In this document: positions 54,855 to 63,411 of the stretch, piece after piece | Numbering within the stretch: the stretch's first letter is position 1 | Layout: each line of letters starts with the position of its first letter | Assembly (NCBI RefSeq): GCF_003350925.1 | Contig: NZ_KZ857173.1 | Coordinates: forward strand, 310,001-374,000 | Length of the DNA: 64,000 bases | Source: Dyella tabacisoli | GTDB lineage: Bacteria > Pseudomonadota > Gammaproteobacteria > Xanthomonadales > Rhodanobacteraceae | Direction: 5' to 3' | The notes under the pieces: model-generated | What the model was told of the DNA's origin: nothing | The model's database searches: none | The model's input: only the letters and a program-made list of their open reading frames with translations | Translations under genes and position numbers: made by a program

Positions 54855-55438
54855 GACTGATCCAATCGAGTCTGATCCAATAGGGCTTGATCCCATTCGG
54901 TTTGACCTGCGTCAGGCCTGACCACCGCATCGACAGCATCCCGCTCAGCCAATGTCCAGCGGACATACGGATGGTCGCTCAAATTGACGTTGTAATAACG
55001 TGGCAAAGTACTTACCTCGCGTCCTAGCCAGGCCGGTCGTGGATAGCTCATATCGGGTGCATCTAGCTCAATCTCGGCGACGATCAACCCTTGATTGTCG
55101 CCGAGAAATTCGTCGATCTCGAATAGCGCACCGTCGACCACGACATGATGGCGAATCTTTTCCAACGCCCCTTTGCACAAGCTCGACAACATAGCCTCGG
55201 CATCGGCCAGCGGCACGGGATACTCGTACTCATCGCGTTGAATGCCCAGCGTGGCCGACTTGATATTGAGCCAGGCCTGTTCGCCCGCCCGACGTACCCG
55301 TACAGAGGCGCTGGCGGTGCCATCACGCACGGCTTGGGCGCCGACCAGATAACCCTGGACCATACGCTCGCTATGTTGCACCTGCGACCGCCAGGCATCG
55401 CTTTGCAATAGGAATTTACGTTCGATCTCGATGCCCAT
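54848..55438 (-). CDS. CYTH domain protein with C-terminal pentapeptide repeats
   Basis: The 196-residue product has the ExExK motif in MGIEIERKFLL, plus SVRVRR, WLNIKSA and EIDEFLGDNQGLIVAEIEL, as in triphosphate tunnel metalloenzymes that act on tripolyphosphate, thiamine triphosphate or make cAMP. The C-terminus is a short tandem repeat (DQALL DQTRL DQSC) from 15-bp units and overlaps the nagZ start. It is 28 bp downstream of rlmD. Confidence 0.92.
   Translation of the reverse strand: MGIEIERKFLLQSDAWRSQVQHSERMVQGYLVGAQAVRDGTASASVRVRRAGEQAWLNIKSATLGIQRDEYEYPVPLADAEAMLSSLCKGALEKIRHHVVVDGALFEIDEFLGDNQGLIVAEIELDAPDMSYPRPAWLGREVSTLPRYYNVNLSDHPYVRWTLAERDAVDAVVRPDAGQTEWDQALLDQTRLDQSC
54857..54901 (-). 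repeat. Three 15-bp tandem repeats at the CYTH/nagZ junction
   Basis: Plus-strand units are CTGATCCAATCGAGT, CTGATCCAATAGGGC and TTGATCCCATTCGGT. They encode the DQ-rich C-terminus of the CYTH protein and lie just ahead of the nagZ start. Confidence 0.85.
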
Positions 55439-55466
55439 GAGTAGTACTTATCCTCCGATCACCGTT

Positions 55467-56783
55467 TCAGTCACGCTCGAACAACGCGATGGATTCCACA
55501 TGTGCCGTATGTGGAAACATATCCATGACCCCTGCCGTTACCAGGCGGAAACCATGGCGCTGAACCAGGATGCCGGCATCGCGTGCCAATGAACCCGGAT
55601 GGCATGACACATAGACGATACGCCGAGTGCCTTTGCGCGGCAGGTATTCCAACACCTTATCGGCACCGGCACGCGGAGGATCAAGTAATAGCTTGTCCCA
55701 GGATTGCTGTGCCCACGACGCGGCACGCTGGTCTTCAAACAAGTTGGCGACCTGGAAACTGGCATTGGCAATGCCATTACGCGCGGCATTCTGTGCTGCG
55801 CGTTCGACCAGGCCATGCTCGCCCTCCACGCCCATGACCTCAGCGACGCGACGGGCGATAGGCAAAGTGAAATTACCCAGGCCGCAAAACAGATCCAGTA
55901 CCCGATCGGTCGGCTGCGGATCGAGCAATGCCATGGTGCGCTCCATCATCCGCTGGTTCATGCCGGCGTTGACCTGCACAAAGTCGAGCGGAAGAAATTC
56001 CAGCTCGACATCGCTGATGGCGGCATCGGCGCTGGCAATACGAAACGCCAGTCGCGGCTGCTCAGGCCACAGCGGGTGCACACTGCTGATACCGCCCGGT
56101 TGCAAGTAGATCGCAAAATTGTGTTGCTGGCCAAAAGCAATCAACGCGGCCTGATCGGCAGCGCTCAACGGCTGCAAGTGGCGAAACACCAACGCCATGG
56201 TGTCATCGCCGGCGGCAAACTCGATTTGCGCAATATCCCCTGCCGCGTCCATACCGCTGATCAACTGTGCCAGCAGTCCGATCTTCGGCCCTAATGCCGG
56301 ATGCACAATTTCGCACTGCTCGATGTCGGCGACGAAGCGCGGGTTGTCTTCTTCGCGAAAACCGACCAACACGCGCCCTTTTTTCACCACGTTGCGTACC
56401 GACAACCGACCTTTGCGGCGATAACCCCACGGCTCATCGGTAAGCGGCGGCAACCATGACTCCGGACTGACCTTGCCGATCCGGGCGAAGTTTTCCTCAA
56501 GCACGCTTTGCTTGGCGGCAATTTGCGCTTCGGCATCGAGATGCTGCAGCGAGCAGCCGCCGCATTGGCCGTAGTGCCGGCAACGCGGCTCGACCCGATG
56601 CGGTGAACGCACCAGCAACTCGACGACATCCGCTTCGTCATAGTTGCGATGGCGCCGGCGTATGCTTAATAGCGCTTGTTCGCCGGGCAACACGCCACTG
56701 ACGAATACGGCTTTGCCGTCGATATGAGTAACGCCACGACCGTCATGGGTGAGGCCGGTAATAGAGGCTTCGAATGTTTTCAT
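55467..56783 (-). CDS. rlmD: 23S rRNA (uracil(1939)-C(5))-methyltransferase RlmD
   Basis: RlmD makes m5U1939 using SAM. The 438-residue product has an N-terminal TRAM domain (ITGLTHDGRGVTHIDGKAVFV), the [4Fe-4S] ligands C-x5-C-x2-C (CRHYGQCGGC) plus a later Cys in DIEQCEIVHPALG, and the motif FVQVNAGMNQRM. SAM-site DLFCGLGNFTLPIA, LLDPPRAGADK and the nucleophile Cys in VYVSCHPGSLARD follow. The ATG at 56783 (MKTFEAS) is chosen over an in-frame start 24 bases earlier. Confidence 0.96.
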   Translation of the reverse strand: MKTFEASITGLTHDGRGVTHIDGKAVFVSGVLPGEQALLSIRRRHRNYDEADVVELLVRSPHRVEPRCRHYGQCGGCSLQHLDAEAQIAAKQSVLEENFARIGKVSPESWLPPLTDEPWGYRRKGRLSVRNVVKKGRVLVGFREEDNPRFVADIEQCEIVHPALGPKIGLLAQLISGMDAAGDIAQIEFAAGDDTMALVFRHLQPLSAADQAALIAFGQQHNFAIYLQPGGISSVHPLWPEQPRLAFRIASADAAISDVELEFLPLDFVQVNAGMNQRMMERTMALLDPQPTDRVLDLFCGLGNFTLPIARRVAEVMGVEGEHGLVERAAQNAARNGIANASFQVANLFEDQRAASWAQQSWDKLLLDPPRAGADKVLEYLPRKGTRRIVYVSCHPGSLARDAGILVQRHGFRLVTAGVMDMFPHTAHVESIALFERD

Positions 56784-56877
56784 CGCAAAAACTGTACGCG
56801 CCTGCATCGGCAGATCCGGACGCGATCAAAGCCGTGAAAGGCAGCACGTTGAAAGAAAAGGAGACGTGACAGCAGGT

Positions 56878-57489
56878 TTACTTCTGCGTCCAGGCGCCCG
56901 AGGGGTTCTGATAATACCAGCCTGCGCGGGCATGCTCGATCCAGCCCTTGGCGAAGGTGGCGCGAATCTGCGCTTCCCATTCGGGGTGATTATTGGCATT
57001 GGCCACTTCACGATACAGCGCACTGCGATCACGGTTCTCGTCGGCTACCGTGGCGGTCACTTCGGCGCGCTGATTGAGCGGCACTTTAGCCGCGTCACGC
57101 ACCGCGACCAGACCATCGCGCGTAAAACCGGTCGCGCCACTGTCCATGAGCGCGCTCAAACCACCTTGCATGCGCTCTCTCATACGCTGACGGATCGTTT
57201 CTGTCGTGCTGGTCTGAATGCGGATATCCGGCGTATCGGCCGCATAAGCTGCCGGAATCAACAAATCGAGCAGCATCGCCGAGGGGCGGCCACTCTTCTT
57301 TGGCGCTGCGGGCGGATTGCTCTTGGAGTTGTCGGCCGGCAAGGCTGCCCCGGCATTGTTGAGCACTGTACCAATGAACTGATCGGCGGCCTTTGCAGCC
57401 GCCGCCTCAGGAAAGTAGACATTGATGGTGACGCAACCCACTAGCGCAACGAACAGCGTAGTCAGCAACCCATAGACGAGCTTGCGCAT
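56878..57489 (-). CDS. DUF1318 (YdbL-like) lipoprotein
   Basis: The 203-residue product has a lipoprotein signal with lipobox LVGC at about residues 16-19. VTINVYFPEAAAAKAADQFIG follows, the hallmark of DUF1318/YdbL relatives. A linker of about 50 residues precedes a helical domain (TIRQRMRERMQGGLSALM, LNQRAEVTATVADENRDRSALY, WYYQNPSGAWTQK). It lies 101 bp downstream of the YdbH-like gene. In E. coli YdbH works with YnbE (outer-membrane lipoprotein) and YdbL; here one lipoprotein may combine both roles. Confidence 0.82.
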   Translation of the reverse strand: MRKLVYGLLTTLFVALVGCVTINVYFPEAAAAKAADQFIGTVLNNAGAALPADNSKSNPPAAPKKSGRPSAMLLDLLIPAAYAADTPDIRIQTSTTETIRQRMRERMQGGLSALMDSGATGFTRDGLVAVRDAAKVPLNQRAEVTATVADENRDRSALYREVANANNHPEWEAQIRATFAKGWIEHARAGWYYQNPSGAWTQK

Positions 57490-57590
57490 GATCGACTCCA
57501 GTGAGCGGTCTAAATAATAGATGGTAAGTACGTGATAAGCGTAGCAGCGGATCTTAGTCCATCGCAGATTCTATTCAGCGCGGACTCCAT

Positions 57591-59612
57591 TCAACGAATT
57601 TCCGGCGTCGCCCCTTCGATAGCTGCTTTCAAGCGGTGTAGCAGGGTCGGCCAGTCGACTTGGGTTTGATGGCCGATCACTTGCAGACGCGGTATACCGC
57701 TGCCTTCGACGATAGTGTAGCCGTCGCCCTCGCTGTCCAATCCACCCATGTGGCAAACCGTGCCTTGCAAGGTGCAGTTAAGGCCGATGCGTTTATAGCC
57801 GAATGTTTTGAACAGCTTCAGTACCGCACCTTGCAAGCCGGCCGCGATGCCGCCACCGCCCATCGAGGTCAAATTGTTCACCGCACGCTGACTGATCCGG
57901 CCACCGCCATTGGCCAGTAGTTGCGCTTTGAATGCGACCGGGTTCCAGTCGACCAGACGAAGCTGATCGACCGAACCGTCCAGGCGACCGGTGATGCTGC
58001 CGAAGTCGAACACGCTGGTCATGGCACCCAGATCGAGCTGACGCAGGCTTATGTCGCTGGTCCATACCGGGCTGGGCCCGAACGGTTGCTGCAAGGAAAG
58101 CCGGGTGATATCGACAAAGCCGTCAAACACATTGACGGACAGACCGCCCGCCAGTTCAAAACGATCATCCACCCAGCGCAAGGCCGGGATCGCGCCACCA
58201 AGCGTGCCGGGGAATTCTGGCCAGCCCACCGTGCGGCTGAAAGCCGCCATGTCGATGCCAGTCAAGGTCAACGACGTCGCCAAACGCTGCCCCTTGAGCG
58301 CGGCGGGTCGCCACTCCAGGTCGGCTACGCGCAATTTGCCATTAAGCACAGGGATTTCCAGCGCATGTTGCAGGCTCAAGTCGCCGCCACGGCTTTGCCA
58401 GTGCGATTGCACCGCCCCATTGGGAATGCGATAGACCTGCAGCGCCCGCCACCCCAACGTGGTCGCGGGCCGCTCGCCTTGTGCCGCCCAGTCCAAACCG
58501 CCGCGCAGGCCGCTTACGGCGAGTCGGCCATCGCTATCGGCCGCATCCAGGCCCTCGGTATCAAAACTAAAGCTATGCAGCCCGTCCGCGGCCATGTCGA
58601 GGTTGCCATTGAGCTGCCCGGTAATGCGCATACCACGCATACCCAGGGTGGTCAGCCAGGCTTGACCGTAGCGCTGATAGGCCGCGGGGAAATGCGCCTG
58701 CACCCGATCGAGTTTGAGTTTCTGTAGCTGACCCTTGGCGTCGAACGCCATGGCGCCGTCCAGTTGCAGGGCATCGGCGTCACTCACGCGCAAGCGGCTC
58801 AACTCGAAAACACCCCGGTGACCACTGGCATCGAGCCCGAGTTGCACGGGGTGCTCCGGTAGCTTGGCGTAGATCGGACCCAGCAGCAGTTCACCACCAC
58901 GCAAATTGGCATCCAAATGGATCCGCGCCGGACCGCCGGTGGTATCAATGTTGAGACGGCCATTGCCGTTCACGCTTTGCCCGGCCAAGGTACCGGCAGG
59001 CGTATCAAAACCTGCGCCGTCAAGAGAAAACTCGCCTGAGGTCTGAATGCCGTTGTCTTGCAGATCCAGCGCCAGGACCGCATCAAGCCGACCACCGGTG
59101 ACACGGCCGGACCACATCGTGCCGAGCAGGCCTTGCAACCAGCCGGCAGGCAGGCCCTTCAAACTGATCTGGGCATGGCTGGGCTGATCCAGCGGCAAGG
59201 CGGTAGTGAGCTGGGTTTTGCCCTGGTTGAGATCAACCTGCAAGGTGTTGGCAGATTCGTCCACAATCAGGCTCAATTTGGCATTGCTCAAGGCGCCACC
59301 CGGCGCCCCGGCAAGCTGCACCGTGCCATCGAATAGCCAGCGCATGCGTGGATCGCGCTGTAGCGCCCCCTGCATGTTCAGGCCAATCCGACGCCAGCCC
59401 ATGGCGGTCACGTCGGCCTTGGCCGCGCGCAGACTGAGGGTGAGGCCGCCTTTACCGTCCTCGCCGATCTGTGCCTGAACATCTTGCAACCGCACTCCTG
59501 GCACACTGACCAATTTGGCGTTCAGCAAGACGTCCGCCTGTGCGGGCACGGCTAGGCCGACCCCGAACAGGAAGCAAAAACTGAGCAATAGGTGGCTTGA
59601 TGTGAAACGCAT
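57591..59612 (-). CDS. YdbH-like AsmA-fold envelope protein
   Basis: The 673-residue product has an N-terminal signal or anchor (SSHLLLSFCFLFGVGLAVPAQA) and long repetitive beta structure throughout, as in bridge-forming AsmA-like proteins. The C-terminal part (FELAGGLSVNVFDGFVDITRLSLQQPFGPSP..., ISLRQLDLGAMTSVF, FKTFGYKRIGLNCTLQGTVCHMGG) is the YdbH/dicarboxylate-transport-type segment. Family members move phospholipids between the membranes. The pairing with a DUF1318 lipoprotein supports this. The ATG at 59612 is used, with TTG at 59630 as the alternative. Confidence 0.8.
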   Translation of the reverse strand: MRFTSSHLLLSFCFLFGVGLAVPAQADVLLNAKLVSVPGVRLQDVQAQIGEDGKGGLTLSLRAAKADVTAMGWRRIGLNMQGALQRDPRMRWLFDGTVQLAGAPGGALSNAKLSLIVDESANTLQVDLNQGKTQLTTALPLDQPSHAQISLKGLPAGWLQGLLGTMWSGRVTGGRLDAVLALDLQDNGIQTSGEFSLDGAGFDTPAGTLAGQSVNGNGRLNIDTTGGPARIHLDANLRGGELLLGPIYAKLPEHPVQLGLDASGHRGVFELSRLRVSDADALQLDGAMAFDAKGQLQKLKLDRVQAHFPAAYQRYGQAWLTTLGMRGMRITGQLNGNLDMAADGLHSFSFDTEGLDAADSDGRLAVSGLRGGLDWAAQGERPATTLGWRALQVYRIPNGAVQSHWQSRGGDLSLQHALEIPVLNGKLRVADLEWRPAALKGQRLATSLTLTGIDMAAFSRTVGWPEFPGTLGGAIPALRWVDDRFELAGGLSVNVFDGFVDITRLSLQQPFGPSPVWTSDISLRQLDLGAMTSVFDFGSITGRLDGSVDQLRLVDWNPVAFKAQLLANGGGRISQRAVNNLTSMGGGGIAAGLQGAVLKLFKTFGYKRIGLNCTLQGTVCHMGGLDSEGDGYTIVEGSGIPRLQVIGHQTQVDWPTLLHRLKAAIEGATPEIR

Positions 59613-59656
59613 GTCGCGCCATTCTGCCAAAAACCGATGAACGACATGGACACGTC

Positions 59657-60412
59657 ATGATCGATACCCCTACCAAGCCCGTTTTGACCCGGCCTGCGGA
59701 TCTCGGTTTGCCGCGCATTCTGGTCGCCGACGACGATCCAGCCAGCCGTCTTTTCCTCGCCGATGCGTTGCGCAAGCTGGGTATGGACGTCGAGGCCTGC
59801 GCGGACGGCACCGAGGCCATTGAGTACGGTCGCCGCGAATCGTTCGATATGCTTCTGCTGGACTGCCGCATGCCAGGTGCCGGCGCCGAGCAGGTGCTCA
59901 CCGCGTTACGCAACGATGCTCAGGCCGGCTCTACCGATAGCATCGCCGTGGCAACCAGTGCAGAGCTCGATACCGCAACACGCCAGCGCTTGCTTGCCCA
60001 CGGCTTCAGCGATGCCCTGCTTAAGCCCTGCGAGCTTGTCGATCTGCACCGCATCATCGCTCTGGCCAAGTCCGGCATGGTCGAACCTCCGCTACTCGAT
60101 GACAAGCAGGCTTTGGCCAGCACCGGCGACACACAAATCATGCAGGCGTTGCGCGGCCTTCTGCACGACGAACTGGCAACGCTTCATCAAGAGCTGGACC
60201 AGCTCAGCAACGAACCAGAGCATTTAGCCGAGCGTCTACATCGACTGCGTTCGTCATGCGGCTTCTGTGGGGCCACCGCACTGGCAAGCGAAACCATCCA
60301 GCTACAACGCCATTTAAAAATGGACCAAGGCGATGCGCAGGTCTTCATGACGCGCTTCCGTACGGCACTGCTTGCCACGATAAAAGCTTTAAAAAAAGGG
60401 CATGACATTTAA
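59657..60412 (+). CDS. Receiver-Hpt two-component phosphotransfer protein
   Basis: The 251-residue product has a receiver domain (about 18-140) with acidic pocket ADDDPAS, phospho-acceptor Asp in LLLDCRMPG (about residue 70), Thr/Ser in VATSAEL and Lys in ALLKPCE. A C-terminal Hpt-like domain follows, with the candidate His in RLHRLRSSCGFCGATAL. There is no output domain and no kinase next to it. It is divergent from the YdbH-like gene with 44 bp between starts, and probably relays phosphate for a distant hybrid kinase. Confidence 0.85.
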   Translation: MIDTPTKPVLTRPADLGLPRILVADDDPASRLFLADALRKLGMDVEACADGTEAIEYGRRESFDMLLLDCRMPGAGAEQVLTALRNDAQAGSTDSIAVATSAELDTATRQRLLAHGFSDALLKPCELVDLHRIIALAKSGMVEPPLLDDKQALASTGDTQIMQALRGLLHDELATLHQELDQLSNEPEHLAERLHRLRSSCGFCGATALASETIQLQRHLKMDQGDAQVFMTRFRTALLATIKALKKGHDI

Positions 60413-60430
60413 GACCAGGGAAACATGTCG

Positions 60431-61174
60431 CTAGCTAGGGCGAGACTTCCCCTGCTCTTTGCGCCCGCTGGATGACATGGCGGCTGCCAGTACACGCCAT
60501 GCACGCAACTCGGCACCGCCAAGATGAAAACGAATGACTTCACGCATGATGTTGCGCAAGGCGGCAAGGCCAGCGCCATCGGGCATATGGTCTTGCGCCA
60601 ATGCCAGCAGGTCACTACCGCGTGCCGCATGCGGTGTACTGGCAGCACATGGCACAGGCCCCTGCTCTACTTGGTATCGGTAAAACTGGGTCGACACCAA
60701 GTGCTCGCCAGTCTCGGCTGCAAACTCCAACTGCAGACCGTAACCGAGTATCTCAAGCAAATCGCGCTCGAATCGCCGCAGCGTCCAGCCGAGGGACTCC
60801 CCCGATGCCAGCCTTGGCAAGGTCTGCGCATAGACGGCGAACAGCTCTGGATGCGGATCCTGACGCTCGGTAAGGCGCACCACCAGCTCATTGAGATAGA
60901 GCCCGGCCAACCCCGCATCACCGACGAGCCGTGGCGGCATCGCGATGGTCTCGGCGCTTTGCAATGTAGCCAGCTCACCGCGTAATAGCAGGTCCAACGC
61001 TAACGGTTGAAACGGCTCAAGTTGCGATCGCTGCAACCGCGACCGCTCTCGCCGCACGCCACGCGCTACCACGCCTAGCCGGCCATGTTCGCGTGTCAGA
61101 CATTCCAGCAGCAGCGAAGTCTCGCGATAAGGCCGCGAATGCAGCACATAGGCAGGTTGCTGTTCGAGGCGCAT
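60431..61174 (-). CDS. recO: DNA repair protein RecO
   Basis: RecO helps RecR load RecA on SSB-coated DNA. The 247-residue product has an N-terminal OB fold (QQPAYVLHSRPYRETSLLLECLTREHGRLGVVARGVRR) and a helical C-terminal domain (LLLRGELATLQSAET, LAGLYLNELVVRLTERQDPHPELF, RRFERDLLEILGYGL). It lies downstream of era with a 67-bp gap, in the conserved rnc-era-recO order. Confidence 0.95.
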   Translation of the reverse strand: MRLEQQPAYVLHSRPYRETSLLLECLTREHGRLGVVARGVRRERSRLQRSQLEPFQPLALDLLLRGELATLQSAETIAMPPRLVGDAGLAGLYLNELVVRLTERQDPHPELFAVYAQTLPRLASGESLGWTLRRFERDLLEILGYGLQLEFAAETGEHLVSTQFYRYQVEQGPVPCAASTPHAARGSDLLALAQDHMPDGAGLAALRNIMREVIRFHLGGAELRAWRVLAAAMSSSGRKEQGKSRPS

Positions 61175-61241
61175 GGTTTATGAGGAGCTTAGCGTCAATA
61201 GAGGGGAACGTCGCTTTAGCCGCTCGTTCCCTGCCAGGCGC

Positions 61242-62189
61242 TCAATCCGTATAGCCAAACTTCTTCAGCATCGACTCGTCATCGACCCAGCCTTCGCGGA
61301 CTTTCACCCACAGGCGCAAGAACACTTTACGTTCGAACATGCGCTCCATATTGCGCCTGGCCGAGCTGCCGATGGCCTTGAGCTGAGCACCACCGTTGCC
61401 GATCACGATCGCTTTCTGGCCATCGCGCTCGACCCAGATCACCGCGTGAATTTCAGCGATGCCGTCATCGCGATCGGTAAATTGCTCGATCTCGACCGTC
61501 GTGGCGTAAGGCAATTCCTGATCCAGCCTCAGCATCAATTGCTCGCGCACCATCTCGGCCGCGAGGAATCGCTCGCTGCGATCGGTAACTTCGTCTTCGC
61601 CATAGACCGGGGGCTGTACCGGCAGGCGCTTGAGAATGCCCTGCTCCAGCTCCTTCAGGCCCTTTTGCTTGAGCGCGCTGACGTAGTAGATCTCGTCGAA
61701 ACTATGCTTGGCCACAAGATCGGCGACAAACGGCAACATCACCGTTTTGTCCTTGGTCAGGTCAACCTTGTTGATGACCAGCAAGCGCGGTGTCTTTTGC
61801 TCGACCAAGGCGTCGTAAAGCGCCTCGTCCTCATCTGTCCAGCGACCGGACTCGATCACCTGCACGGCCAGATCCACCTCGCTGATCGCCGAACGCGCAG
61901 CACGATTGAGGCTGCGATTCATCGCCCGCTTGGCACCACGATGCAGGCCTGGCGTATCGACGTACAAAATCTGTCCCGCCTCGCTGGTGGCGATACCGAG
62001 AATGCGGTGCCTGGTGGTCTGTGGCCGCGGGCTGACAATGGACAGGCGAAAACCGATCAATGCATTGAGCAAGGTCGACTTGCCTACATTGGGCCGGCCG
62101 GCCAGCGCGACCAGGCCACAGCGGAAATCCTCGTGCGGCAATGGCAGCGAGCCGATGCCCTCCAGGCCGATTTCGTCGTTGTCGTTCAT
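61242..62189 (-). CDS. era: GTPase Era
   Basis: Era is a GTPase that binds the 3' end of 16S rRNA during 30S assembly. The 315-residue product has G1 [18 protein letters not shown]2 T in [12 protein letters not shown]3 DTPGLH, G4 NKVD and a C-terminal KH domain ([44 protein letters not shown]). Its ATG overlaps the rnc stop by 4 bp. Confidence 0.97.
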   Translation of the reverse strand: MNDNDEIGLEGIGSLPLPHEDFRCGLVALAGRPNVGKSTLLNALIGFRLSIVSPRPQTTRHRILGIATSEAGQILYVDTPGLHRGAKRAMNRSLNRAARSAISEVDLAVQVIESGRWTDEDEALYDALVEQKTPRLLVINKVDLTKDKTVMLPFVADLVAKHSFDEIYYVSALKQKGLKELEQGILKRLPVQPPVYGEDEVTDRSERFLAAEMVREQLMLRLDQELPYATTVEIEQFTDRDDGIAEIHAVIWVERDGQKAIVIGNGGAQLKAIGSSARRNMERMFERKVFLRLWVKVREGWVDDESMLKKFGYTD

Positions 62190-62842
62190 AGTTTCAATTC
62201 CTGCAATTGACGCAACACGATTTCGGCGGCGTCTTGTTCGGCGGCGCGGCGACTGCCGCCGTGGCCTTCAGCGTTGATCGGGGTAGGTTCGACGATCTCA
62301 CACGAGACATCGAAGGTCTTAGCGTGATCCTCGCCACGGCTATCTTTCAGTTCGTAGAGTGGCAGCGCCAATCCACGTGCCTGCAACCATTCTTGTAAAC
62401 GGGTTTTAGCGTCTTTGGACGAGCGCGGTATCGCGGCAATGCGTTGCTCGAACAGGTTTCGTACCGTCTCACGGCAGGCCGCAAAGCCACCATCCATATA
62501 GACGGCGGCAACCACCGCCTCGAAAGCGTCAGCCAGAATCGAATCGCGACGGAAACCACCGCTTTTCAATTCGCCGGGACCTAGTTTCAGTTCGTCGCCC
62601 AGCTCAAGCTCGCGCGCGATCACGGCCAATGCCTGGCCGTTGACCAACTGCGCTCGTAGCCGCGACAGCTCGCCTTCGCTGGCGTTGGGATGTACCTCAT
62701 ACAACAACTCGGCGACGACTACGCCAAGCAAGGCATCGCCAAGGAATTCCAGCCGCTCGTTATTGGGCTTACCGGCACTACGGTGCGTCAGTGCCAGCTG
62801 CGCCAGTGATGCATCACGAAAGCGGTATGTCAGTCTCGTCAA
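62186..62842 (-). CDS. rnc: Ribonuclease III
   Basis: RNase III cleaves double-stranded RNA in rRNA and mRNA processing. The 218-residue product has the signature [20 protein letters not shown], a second acidic site in [19 protein letters not shown], and a C-terminal double-stranded RNA-binding domain ([36 protein letters not shown]). It starts 15 bp after the DUF4845 gene and overlaps era. Confidence 0.97.
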   Translation of the reverse strand: MTRLTYRFRDASLAQLALTHRSAGKPNNERLEFLGDALLGVVVAELLYEVHPNASEGELSRLRAQLVNGQALAVIARELELGDELKLGPGELKSGGFRRDSILADAFEAVVAAVYMDGGFAACRETVRNLFEQRIAAIPRSSKDAKTRLQEWLQARGLALPLYELKDSRGEDHAKTFDVSCEIVEPTPINAEGHGGSRRAAEQDAAEIVLRQLQELKL

Positions 62843-62857
62843 ACTCTCGGCCTACGC

Positions 62858-63235
62858 TTATTGACTCAAGTTGCCCTGCAAGGTCACGCTCTTTTCGAAG
62901 TGCAACATGAAGTCGATGTTGTAAAGGAATGGCACGCGCTTGTCGTAGGACACACTGAGCTGAGCCGCATTATTTGCGCGTTTGATAGTGATGTCTTTGG
63001 GCTGGACAGCACCCTCTGCATACTGAAAATTCAACTTAATCATCAATTCTCGGCGGATATCGTCCAGCGACTTGCCTTCGACACCATTGCTTGCCACCTG
63101 AGTCATCGACTTGCTCACGCCCATGAACTCGATATACGGCGGCAGCAATTTCATCGCCATGTAGCCAAAAAAGCCGGCGATTGCCAGCACAAACAAAAAG
63201 CCGATCAACGTCATACCCGACTGCTTTGTTTTCAT
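62858..63235 (-). CDS. DUF4845 domain membrane protein
   Basis: The 125-residue product has an N-terminal pilin-like helix (QSGMTLIGFLFVLAIAGFFGYMAMK). A small periplasmic domain follows (LLPPYIEFMGVSKSMTQVA, LNFQYAEGAVQPKDITIKR, VPFLYNIDFMLHFEKSVTL). DUF4845 proteins sit between lepB and rnc in many gammaproteobacteria; the role is unknown. GGGGA lies just before the ATG. The longer frame upstream is not used. Confidence 0.9.
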   Translation of the reverse strand: MKTKQSGMTLIGFLFVLAIAGFFGYMAMKLLPPYIEFMGVSKSMTQVASNGVEGKSLDDIRRELMIKLNFQYAEGAVQPKDITIKRANNAAQLSVSYDKRVPFLYNIDFMLHFEKSVTLQGNLSQ

Positions 63236-63411
63236 AGTCCCCTCGCTATGCATTTGATCGGCGTCTCCGCCCACTGTTATATGTTGCAACGATCGCCTTA
63301 TCGTGTCGCTCAGCCCGCCTACACGTGTCTGGAGCGTACTCTGCCTAGCGATCGCCGGTACTGCCAGCCACTCGATCACGAATCGCAACATCCGCGACCG
63401 AGGGCCTATTT

